Under the pieces are notes generated by a model. The model was not told where the DNA came from. It searched no databases and saw only the letters and a program-made list of their open reading frames with translations. From Nocardia crassostreae (GTDB lineage Bacteria; Actinomycetota; Actinomycetes; Mycobacteriales; Mycobacteriaceae): a stretch of 64,000 bases of DNA. The position numbers and the translations under genes were made by a program. Below are positions 56,188 to 63,059 of the stretch, one piece after another (the first letter of the stretch is position 1; each line of letters starts with the position of its first letter). Where the stretch lies: the NCBI RefSeq assembly GCF_001613405.1, contig NZ_BDCH01000012.1:620001-684000 (forward strand), written 5' to 3'.

Positions 56188-56570
56188 CGTGCTGGCACGG
56201 ACCGTCCTTTCCCACAGCTCGGAGAAGTCTTGGAGAAGATCGCGTCCGTTTCGGCATCTTCCCGCGCCGTCCACCCGACCCCTTTAGTTGGGCCCAATTG
56301 ATCGATTTGGCGTTACGCAACACCGTCGCGACTGTCCGCTTGGCCATCTCGTGCTCGGCTTTGAGCTGAGTCATCGATATGCCACCCTTCGTACTTGGCG
56401 ATGATGGTTGCGACTTCCTCCGTCGTCAGCCGCTTCTTGGGTCCGCCGGATGCTCTTGAGCGTGATGGCTGTGGCCTGCGTGGTTCGCTAGTGCCAATCC
56501 GTTGCCAGAGTTCAGCGAAGTCTTCCAGTAAGCCGGTCCGTTTCGAGTAGGCTCCCGCCAAGTCCACCAA
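56188..56570 (-). pseudogene. degenerate recombinase/transposase HTH remnant
   Basis: Two frames join to give a resolvase-type HTH: KKRLTTEEVATIIAKYEGG then MTQLKAEHEMAKRTVATVLR, when one extra G near 56385 is removed. Upstream, TGLLEDFAELWQRIG has a degraded second copy in another frame (RDLLQDFSELWERT, near 56230). The pieces look like C-terminal fragments of a site-specific recombinase or transposase. No catalytic domain is left. The position at the end of the island suggests an old mobile element. Confidence 0.5.
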
Positions 56571-56571
56571 G

Positions 56572-56604
56572 AAGGCCCGGTCCGCCAGGACCGGGCCTTC
56601 GTTT
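56572..56604 (+). terminator. Rho-independent terminator
   Basis: AAGGCCCGGTCC (56572-56583) and GGACCGGGCCTT (56588-56599) form a 12-bp perfect stem with a 4-base loop, followed by CGTTTGTC. There is no obvious plus-strand gene directly upstream. It could be the displaced terminator of an ancestral ssrA transcript, which is speculation. Confidence 0.75.
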
Positions 56605-56646
56605 GTCGGGGCTACGTTGGTAGCCGGATTGCCTGGGTGGTTTGGG

Positions 56647-56860
56647 TTAGCCGCCTGCGCGGCGGCGGAAAGTGCGTTTGCCGCCTGCTTGGGCGTGGGT
56701 GCCGCGGACCTTGGCGGTGTTTTGGGCGGCTGCGCTGGTGGAGGCTTGGCCGTTCTTTCGGGTGAGAGCTTCGCGGAACTTTCGTTTGGTTGCCTCTTCC
56801 GGTGACTCGGTGGTCTCCTCAGCGGGGTGTGTTGCTGGGGGGGTCTAGTTCATCGGGCAT
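56647..56860 (-). pseudogene. DUF5302-type small protein, frameshifted in a poly-C tract
   Basis: The 3' frame encodes EETTESPEEATKRKFREALT, RKNGQASTSAAAQNTAKVRG, THAQAGGKRTFRRRAGG and stop: the DUF5302 pattern (KRKFREALxRK...FRRK). It has no start codon. The ATG at 56860 (MPDELDPP...) is in another frame; shortening the seven-C tract (seven G on the plus strand, 56837-56843) by one joins them into a normal 70-residue protein. Sequencing error or phase variation could each explain it. Confidence 0.7.
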
Positions 56861-57238
56861 GGGGCCAGCCTGCCATCTCGGAGCCTCGGATGGGGTATTT
56901 GACTGATTTGCCGTTATGTTCGGGATCTGCCCGGTGGTGAATTATCATTCCGCTCAGGGAGATTCGAATGCGGGGTGAGTGCCTCTATCGGTGAGCGGGT
57001 TCACATTTGCGAGGGGGATGTTTAACTGCGGGTGAATTCGTCTCCAATGGGCGGGTGTTTCGAAATCATGTATATCTGGTATTGCGGCCGGTGAAACTGC
57101 CGATTTGAAAGATTCGGTGAGTTGGGGTGATTTATTCATTCGATCGGCCTGTTTGCGCTGTCTTGCGTACCGGGAAATCGGCGGTGATAGCTTTTCGGCG
57201 TCCTCAGCAATTCCTCTGCGATACAGGTGGTTTGGAAA
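56861..57238. other. AT-richer intergenic region, no gene seen
   Basis: About 380 bases between the DUF5302-like gene and the small peptide gene at 57239. The stretch from 56890 to 57120 is clearly lower in GC than the surroundings. Open frames on either strand lack coding-like third-base composition. It presumably holds the promoter of the peptide gene. Confidence 0.5.
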
Positions 57239-57373
57239 ATGGTTAGTTTCGTCAGTGGGCTCGGTGCGGGTTCCTCGGTGCTCGACAGCGGATCCGGTGT
57301 GCTCGGGAGTGGTCTGGATCTGGGAACCGCGATCATCGGGTTGATCAACACCATTTTCGGGGCATTCGCATAG
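57239..57373 (+). CDS. 44-residue amphipathic peptide (PorA/PorH-like?)
   Basis: ATG 57239 encodes MVSFVSGLGAGSSVLDSGSG, VLGSGLDLGTAIIGLINTIF, GAFA and stops at 57373. There is no signal peptide; the sequence is small-residue-rich with a hydrophobic C-terminal helix. A perfect-looking terminator follows at once. Size and composition recall the 40-60-residue, leaderless PorA/PorH channel proteins of the mycolic-acid outer membrane. This is a resemblance, not a homology claim. Confidence 0.6.
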   Translation: MVSFVSGLGAGSSVLDSGSGVLGSGLDLGTAIIGLINTIFGAFA

Positions 57374-57388
57374 TCCGACAGTGGGTGA

Positions 57389-57430
57389 TGCGGCGGTGCG
57401 TCCTGTTGGGACGCGCCGCCGCATTCGTTT
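57389..57430 (+). terminator. Rho-independent terminator after 44-residue peptide gene
   Basis: TGCGGCGGTGCGTCC (57389-57403) pairs with GGACGCGCCGCCGCA (57409-57423), 15 bp with one G-T, followed by TTCGTTT. Confidence 0.82.
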
Positions 57431-57451
57431 GCGGCGCTGGTCAGGCGAGAT

Positions 57452-58141
57452 TCAGGCGGTGGCTTCGCCGTAGGCGGCGGCTATGTCTTTGGAGCTGCTC
57501 CAGCGGCTGTAGGTGGGGGATTGGGGCCAGCCTTCGGGGGAGTCTTGCCATTCTTCCTGGCGGCCGTAGGGGAGTAGGTCGATGAGGGCGAAGGAGTGGC
57601 TGAGTTGTTCGGTGCCGCGGCCGTTGGTGTGCCAGGTGCAGTAGACGGTGTTGCCGTCGCGGAGGAAGACGTTGACTGCGAAGCCTTCGCCGGGTGGGGC
57701 GCCAACGTCGGTGCCGAAGGGGCTGTTGGCGGTGGAGTACCAGGTCATTTTGTTGCCTACTCGGCGTTTGTAGGCGAGGGCCTCGTCGATGGGGCCCTGG
57801 GTGGCGATGACGAAGCGGGCGTCGTAGTTGTTCAGGAATTCGAGGCGGGTGAATTGGGAGGTGAAGCCGGTGCAGCCGCCGCATTGCCACTCTTTGCCGG
57901 GGAACCACATGTGGTTGTAGACGATGAGTTGGGTGGCGTCGCCGAAGATTTCGGCCAGGCGGACGGGGCCTTCCTCGCCTTCGAGGGTGTAGTCGGGCAT
58001 TTCGACCATGGGGAGGCGGCGGCGCTGGGCGGCTATGGCGTCCAGTTCGCGGGTGGCGGCTTTCTCGCGGGTGCGCAGGGCGTCGAGTTCGCGTTGCCAG
58101 GTTTCGGCGTCGACGACGGGCGGCAGTGCTGTGGTGCTCAT
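57452..58141 (-). CDS. DUF899 thioredoxin-fold protein
   Basis: ATG 58141 follows GGAGGATCC. The 229-residue protein has the DUF899 pattern: LRTREKAATRELDAIAAQRR, RLPMVEMPDYTLEGEEG, QLIVYNHMWFPGKEWQCGGC, FTSQFTRLEFLNNYDARF, GFAVNVFLRDGNTVYCTWHT. The Cys pair in WQCGGCTGF sits at the thioredoxin-like active site. It would be a cytosolic redox protein; the substrate is unknown. The upstream part of the long frame is the shadow of the channel gene. Confidence 0.88.
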   Translation of the reverse strand: MSTTALPPVVDAETWQRELDALRTREKAATRELDAIAAQRRRLPMVEMPDYTLEGEEGPVRLAEIFGDATQLIVYNHMWFPGKEWQCGGCTGFTSQFTRLEFLNNYDARFVIATQGPIDEALAYKRRVGNKMTWYSTANSPFGTDVGAPPGEGFAVNVFLRDGNTVYCTWHTNGRGTEQLSHSFALIDLLPYGRQEEWQDSPEGWPQSPTYSRWSSSKDIAAAYGEATA

Positions 58142-58206
58142 GGATCCTCCAGAACCGTGTTCACAGATTGCGTGCTGTAGGTGTAGACCCCGTCGGCACG
58201 CCGAAT

Positions 58207-59181
58207 TCATCGGTGCCGGGCGTGAGGGTTGTGGCGGAGGACGCGGTGGCGCTGGAGGGTGTCGCGGATGGTGGTGTGAGGGACGCCGATTCGGTCGGCT
58301 ATGCGGGCCAGGGGCTGGCCTTGGCGGTAGAGGGTGACGGCGTGGGCGATTTCGGTGTCGTCGAGGTCGCGGCGGGCGCGGGGGCGGGTGGGCGCGGGAG
58401 AGGTGACGGCGGGGTGCAGGGCGTGTAGTTCCGCGCGCAGGGCGGCCAGCTCGGCGAGGATCGCCGCGTGGGCGGCGGCGTCGGTTCGATCGGGCTGCTC
58501 GGCGGCGCGGACATCCTCTGCGGCGCTGACCATTACGGCGAGGAAGAGATTGAGGACCACGAAGGTGGAGACGAGGATGTAAAGGAGGAAGAAGATCCAT
58601 GCGAGCGGCTTCTCGTCCATGACGGTGCGCGCGATATCCGGCCAGGCCTCGCCGGTCATGATCTGGAACAGCGTCCACATCGAGGTGCCGAGGCTGCCGA
58701 AGTATTCGGGGGTCACCGCGCCGAACAACTTGGTCGCCATGACCGCCGCCACGTACAGGACCAAGGCGAGCAGCCCCAGAATCGACCCCATCCCCGGCAA
58801 CGCCGCGAGCAGGTTCGCCACCACCTTGCGCATGCTCGGGGTGGCCGACACCAAGCGAAGGACCCGCAGTATCCGGAATGCCCGCAAAACCGACAATCCG
58901 CCCGATGCGGGCAGCAGTGCCACGCCGATGACGAGAAAATCGAAGCAGTTCCACGGATCTCGGAAGTACTCGACACCGTAGGCATACATCTTGAGCAGCA
59001 TCTCGACGACGAAGATGCCCAGGGCCATCGCATCGACGAGGTTGACCACCCCGCCCGCGACAGCCATGACCGAATCGGAGGTCTCGGCCCCCAGCACCAC
59101 CGCATTGACCAGAATCACCGCGACGATGAACCGCTGGAATTGGGCCGATTCGACGAGTTTCCGAACACTTTCGCGTGGCAA
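58207..59181 (-). CDS. voltage-gated cation channel fused to a helix-turn-helix domain
   Basis: The start is TTG at 59181, behind CAGGAGG. The 324-residue protein has a six-TM single-repeat NaChBac-like channel: S4 LRAFRILRVLRLV with Arg every third residue, and the pore/filter region TLFQIMTGEAWPDIA between S5 and S6 (AWIFFLLYILVSTFVVLNLF). After S6 a coiled coil (AAHAAILAELAALRAELHAL) leads to a resolvase-type HTH at the C terminus: TEIAHAVTLYRQGQPLARIA, DRIGVPHTTIRDTLQRHR. The filter T-G-E-A-W differs from TLESW of NaChBac. An HTH on a channel tail is unusual. Confidence 0.85.
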   Translation of the reverse strand: MPRESVRKLVESAQFQRFIVAVILVNAVVLGAETSDSVMAVAGGVVNLVDAMALGIFVVEMLLKMYAYGVEYFRDPWNCFDFLVIGVALLPASGGLSVLRAFRILRVLRLVSATPSMRKVVANLLAALPGMGSILGLLALVLYVAAVMATKLFGAVTPEYFGSLGTSMWTLFQIMTGEAWPDIARTVMDEKPLAWIFFLLYILVSTFVVLNLFLAVMVSAAEDVRAAEQPDRTDAAAHAAILAELAALRAELHALHPAVTSPAPTRPRARRDLDDTEIAHAVTLYRQGQPLARIADRIGVPHTTIRDTLQRHRVLRHNPHARHR

Positions 59182-59382
59182 GACGGACAGCCTCCTGATT
59201 CGTCACTGAGCGGTCACCGGTACGGCGCATCGAGCGGGGCGAAAATGGATCTCTGTTCCGCGCGACATCCTACGACGCCCGGTTCGTCAGGGCGGTCCTT
59301 TGTGTCCGATGCGGGTGATCGATGCTCCGCCGCTTGGCATTTCGCCGGAGCCGCCGGTCGATCCGACGGCCGCGCCCGGACG

Positions 59383-60348
59383 TCAGCTGCCCGTCGGGAG
59401 CTGGGCGGAACCGGTCGAGGGATTGCCCGGGCCGCCGGATCGCATCGAAACGCCGTCGAAGCCGGAGCTCGCGGGGACGCCGATAATGTCTGCGACGGTG
59501 GGGGTTATGTCGACAATGGTGTAGTCGGTGCGGGTGGCGCCGGGCGTGAATCCGGGGCCGCGCGCGATGACGAAATTCTCGGTCTCGGCAGTGGATTGCC
59601 CGCCGTGGCCGCCGGTCGGGGTGTGGCCGTGGTCGCTGGTCACGAGGATGGTCCAGCGCTCGGTGGTGTGGGATGCGGCGCGAGCATCCACGGCCGCGAC
59701 GATCTTGCCGACCTGGGCGTCCACGCGGGTGATGGCATCCAGGTAGGCCGGGGAGGCGGAGCCGGATTTGTGGCCCGCGCCGTCCACCTGGTCGAGGTGG
59801 GTGAAGACGAAGTCGTCGCCATCGGCGATGGCGACGACCGCGCCGGAGGCGGTGTTCGCGTCGGTCTTCGATTCGTCGGTGTCACCGGGAACAGCGGGGG
59901 TGACGGTGTTGACATCGGCGTGAGGAGTCCCGCTACCCGCAATGGTGGCGATCTTGTTCCAGGTCGCGACCGAAGCCGTTTTCCTTGTGCTGTCGGCCTT
60001 TTCGATCTGCGTGAAGACACTCGGATATTTGTCGAACGGCGCCGCGGTGAAGTCGTTGTTCTTGACCCCGTGCTTGGTGTCCCACACCCCGGTCAGCACC
60101 GTGGACCATGACGGCCCGGAGACGGTGATATGCCCCTTGATCGAGGACCGGCTCAGCAGCCCCTGCGCCGCGAGGCCGGTGAGATTCGGCGCGGACGCGT
60201 CGAGCGCCCGGCTGTACATGAGCCCGTCGAGACCGATGACCACGACCTTGTCGACCACGGGATCACCGTGCGCGGGTGCGCCGATGGCGAATACCGAAGC
60301 GGCGACAGCCGTCACCGCAACCGGAAGTAGAGACCTGAATCTTGTCAT
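59383..60348 (-). CDS. secreted alkaline-phosphatase-superfamily phosphodiesterase
   Basis: The 321-residue protein has a signal peptide (MTRFRSLLPVAVTAVAASVF...AHGDP). Motifs of the type I phosphodiesterase/nucleotide pyrophosphatase family are present: VVVIGLDGLMYSRAL (metal Asp), VSGPSWSTVLTGVW (the catalytic Ser/Thr region), THLDQVDGAGHKSG (metal His/Asp) and ILVTSDHGHTPTGGHGG (metal DHG). It would cleave phosphodiester or pyrophosphate bonds outside the cell. ATG start at 60348, preceded by AAAGGCTCCAGC. Confidence 0.87.
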   Translation of the reverse strand: MTRFRSLLPVAVTAVAASVFAIGAPAHGDPVVDKVVVIGLDGLMYSRALDASAPNLTGLAAQGLLSRSSIKGHITVSGPSWSTVLTGVWDTKHGVKNNDFTAAPFDKYPSVFTQIEKADSTRKTASVATWNKIATIAGSGTPHADVNTVTPAVPGDTDESKTDANTASGAVVAIADGDDFVFTHLDQVDGAGHKSGSASPAYLDAITRVDAQVGKIVAAVDARAASHTTERWTILVTSDHGHTPTGGHGGQSTAETENFVIARGPGFTPGATRTDYTIVDITPTVADIIGVPASSGFDGVSMRSGGPGNPSTGSAQLPTGS

Positions 60349-60560
60349 GCTGGAGCCTTTCAGCAGCAGAAACCGGTTTGCCAGGCAGTCGCCAACCCCG
60401 GCGACGCCGGTCTAGACCATTCCACCGCCCCCGCACCCCAGCTACCCCGCCGCGACACCTTTCACCGGCTCTGCACCCGGAATTAATCTGCGCCCTACCG
60501 CCGTTCACAACCGCCCCCGGTCCTCCCGTTTGCCCGCAAATGACCATCTACCATCGGCAG

Positions 60561-60968
60561 ATGTCCAACCAGGAGTTCATCGCCGAGTTCCGCGCCAACG
60601 CCGGAAAACTCAGCGGCCCGTTCGCGAACATCGACGTCCTACTGCTAACCACCACAACCCCCACCGCCGACCGCCGCACCGTCCCCCTCGGCTACGCCCG
60701 CGACGCCGCCCGCCTGATCGTCTTCGCCGCCGACGACGGCCGCGAAAACGGCCCCAACTGGTACCACGATCTCCTCGTCCACCCCCACGCCGAAGTCGAA
60801 GTAGGCACCGAAACCCATCAGGTGGTCGCATCGGTGGCCACCGGCGAAGAGCGAACCAGGATCTGGGAAACCCAACTCGAACGCTGGGATTTCCTGAGCG
60901 CCCTCCAATCCAAGGTCACGTGGCAGGTCCCGGTCGTGATCCTCGAAAACAACCGCCCCGGAACGTAG
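60561..60968 (+). CDS. deazaflavin/F420-dependent nitroreductase-like protein
   Basis: The ATG at 60561 gives 135 residues; ATG 60540 would add seven. The DDN-family pattern is visible: NQEFIAEFRANAGKLSGPFA, VLLLTTTTPTADRRTVPLGY, LIVFAADDGRENGPNWYHDL, HPHAEVEVGTETHQV. Family members use reduced F420 to reduce quinones or nitro-compounds. Most of the domain is present, a normal length for this small split-barrel enzyme. Confidence 0.82.
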   Translation: MSNQEFIAEFRANAGKLSGPFANIDVLLLTTTTPTADRRTVPLGYARDAARLIVFAADDGRENGPNWYHDLLVHPHAEVEVGTETHQVVASVATGEERTRIWETQLERWDFLSALQSKVTWQVPVVILENNRPGT

Positions 60969-61295
60969 TAGAGCTGTAGTTGCGGGAAAGGTGCTCGGAA
61001 ATAGCAATTTCAGCTCAGCGGCAGTGGAATCCGGCAATATCTTGCGTATTCCCTTGTGTCGTTCCAGTTGGATGGCACAATCCCGGCCGCGATGGCTGCC
61101 AGCGGTCGAAGGGCAGCGTAAGAACCTGTTGTGGCAGTGGAGAAGTTGGATTGGACAGTGCTTCGGCTGGTTATCCTCGTCTTATAGCTGAACTTAATCG
61201 CCCGCTCAGTCACCTCTCGGTGGAGGGCCTCCGTCGGCTCGAGACTTCGCGCACCGGACCCACCCCTTCGACCAGAGGGGCGCTCCAAGCTCCGA
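60969..61295. other. intergenic region, no gene or RNA recognised
   Basis: About 327 bases between the nitroreductase-like gene and the membrane protein at 61296. The open frames here lack coding-like third-base composition and homology I can recognise. No inverted repeat stands out. Confidence 0.5.
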
Positions 61296-62366
61296 ATGTG
61301 GATAGAGATGGGGCGATTCGCGACGCGGTTGCGGGCCGATCTGGCGTGGGTGAAGGCCAATGCCGAGGGCACGGTTGCCATTGCCCTTGCGGTAACCATG
61401 AGCGTGCTCGGACTGGCGGACCTGGTGCCTGTCGAGCTGGTAAGCAAGGTCATTCCGCTCACGCTCGCCGTCGTCGCCTTTGCGGTGCTGCGTGATCGGT
61501 GGCGGCAAGAGACAGCGAATACGCAGATGCTTCAGACCCTTAGCGCAGTCGACGCGGCACTGGTGCAAGTACGCGAGTGTGTCGAACGGGTCGCCCAGCT
61601 GGAAAGTCTGATGACGAGTACGCAGCGAGTAATGGAGCGGTTCGCGGCCGTGCGATTCGCCAGTGGATCCGAGGTTTCCATGGCGCTGGAACAGGCGAGA
61701 AAGGATACCGATCGCTGGACTTTCAAGGGCGGGACTGGTGCATTCACCCGAGTCGTGACCTTGCCGCATTGCGTTAGGCGGGCGGTTCGCGTCCGTCGGG
61801 AACTGCTGGTGCACATGGAGATCCTTGATCCCACCGACCTACAGGCCTGCGAACGATTCGCGAAATTGTACCGGTCGCTGGCCGACGGCGCCGACGACGA
61901 TGCCCACACCTGGAGCGGTTCGGGCACGCAAATTGAGTCGTATGCAACGATTTTGGCGGCCTGTTGGTACAAGCAGCAATTTGCGCACGTGCTGGATATC
62001 GAGATCGGACTGACCTCGGTGGTCTCGATGGTCCGCTGGGATCTGTCCTCCCGATTCTTGATCGTCACCACGCGTGGACTGCGTTTCCCGGCGATGATCG
62101 TGGAAAACGGCCAGCCCTACTACGATTCCTGGAGCATCGAGCTGAAAACGAGCTTCGCTGAAGCTCGCAAGGTGCCGATGGATCGTGCCTTGACGGTGCC
62201 GATGGGGTCTGAACCTTGCGTCGACGAGGCGCGCAGCCTGTTCGAAGTGCTGGGTCTCCGGCTACCCGATGAATTCACCGATGCGGACGTCGAGATGATC
62301 ATTGAAAAGGCACTCCACGACAACAATCCGTTCCTGGCCGGTGCCGGTGGTCATCCCAACACCTGA
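61296..62366 (+). CDS. two-TM membrane protein with C-terminal unknown domain
   Basis: The 356-residue protein has two N-terminal TM helices (VAIALAVTMSVLGLADLVPV and VIPLTLAVVAFAVLRDRW), a coiled coil (TANTQMLQTLSAVDAALVQV), then a soluble domain of about 220 residues with RWTFKGGTGAFTRVVTLPHC, CWYKQQFAHVLDIEIGLTSV, DLSSRFLIVTTRGLRFPAMI. The two-TM-plus-sensor/effector layout is common in bacterial conflict systems, but no catalytic motif is clear. ATG 61296 or 61308 could start. The 3' end overlaps the convergent gene at 62299 by 68 bases. Confidence 0.65.
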   Translation: MWIEMGRFATRLRADLAWVKANAEGTVAIALAVTMSVLGLADLVPVELVSKVIPLTLAVVAFAVLRDRWRQETANTQMLQTLSAVDAALVQVRECVERVAQLESLMTSTQRVMERFAAVRFASGSEVSMALEQARKDTDRWTFKGGTGAFTRVVTLPHCVRRAVRVRRELLVHMEILDPTDLQACERFAKLYRSLADGADDDAHTWSGSGTQIESYATILAACWYKQQFAHVLDIEIGLTSVVSMVRWDLSSRFLIVTTRGLRFPAMIVENGQPYYDSWSIELKTSFAEARKVPMDRALTVPMGSEPCVDEARSLFEVLGLRLPDEFTDADVEMIIEKALHDNNPFLAGAGGHPNT

Positions 62367-63006
62367 ACCGCTCCGGTTCGGTGATCCGGGTTCGGATCGC
62401 CCGGGCGAATCGTACGGTCGCCGCTCGGTCGCACCGCATGCGGGGAATGGTGTGCGGAACAACGTCCAGACCGGCCAGCGCCAAGTCGACTATCCCCGGA
62501 CTTCCGCGCCCGAACGCGAGAGTGGCAGCCGCACCGACCACCTCGGTGGTGTGAAATACTCCCGCCTCGAGACTGTAAGTCTCACCGCCCGAATATGATT
62601 CGGTGGTCAGAACGGTGCTGTCCACCAATCTCTCGGTGGGAGTGATGGTATCGATATCCCCGTTGCTGCGGATTTCGGCAATCCGGTATTCGGGTTGGGC
62701 CACATTGTCGCTGACTTTGATCGCCTTGTTGCACACCGTCCCGTAGACGACGTACGAGTCCAGATCCCACGAGTGCGAATGGAAAGGCGATGTGGTCAAG
62801 CTGGCGCGGGGGAGCCCCTGCCACAGATCCTCATCCCAGGCATGAAGGCACACGCCACTCACGCCATCGCGCTCCAGCGGGAAACAGATGAATCCCAATG
62901 GGTGCAGAAGGGCCGTGACCGAGGCAGGTTGTTCAGGGTCCTCCGGGTCCTCGATGATCTCGTCGAGGATGCGGATGGTCGTTTCCCACACGGAGTCTGT
63001 CGACAT
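62299..63006 (-). CDS. cupin-like protein of unknown function
   Basis: ATG 63006 gives 235 residues; the longer frame is a shadow of the GT gene. The middle shows a cupin/dioxygenase-like arrangement: LTTSPFHSHSWDLDSYVVYG (two His), EYRIAEIRSNGDIDTITPTE, SYSGGETYSLEAGVFHTTEV (third His). N-terminal SVWETTIRILDEIIEDPEDP is acidic. No iron-binding assignment is certain. It overlaps the two-TM gene at the 3' end, so the pair may be functionally linked or just tightly packed. Confidence 0.6.
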   Translation of the reverse strand: MSTDSVWETTIRILDEIIEDPEDPEQPASVTALLHPLGFICFPLERDGVSGVCLHAWDEDLWQGLPRASLTTSPFHSHSWDLDSYVVYGTVCNKAIKVSDNVAQPEYRIAEIRSNGDIDTITPTERLVDSTVLTTESYSGGETYSLEAGVFHTTEVVGAAATLAFGRGSPGIVDLALAGLDVVPHTIPRMRCDRAATVRFARAIRTRITEPERFRCWDDHRHRPGTDCCRGVPFQ

Positions 63007-63059
63007 GGGGAGTCGGCTGCGGCCCTCGATGGTCACAAGGCACCCTAAAACAACACGGT

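Noticed and set aside
58468..60111. 547-codon plus-strand frame across the channel and phosphodiesterase genes.
   Set aside because: No homology; both minus-strand genes explain the region.
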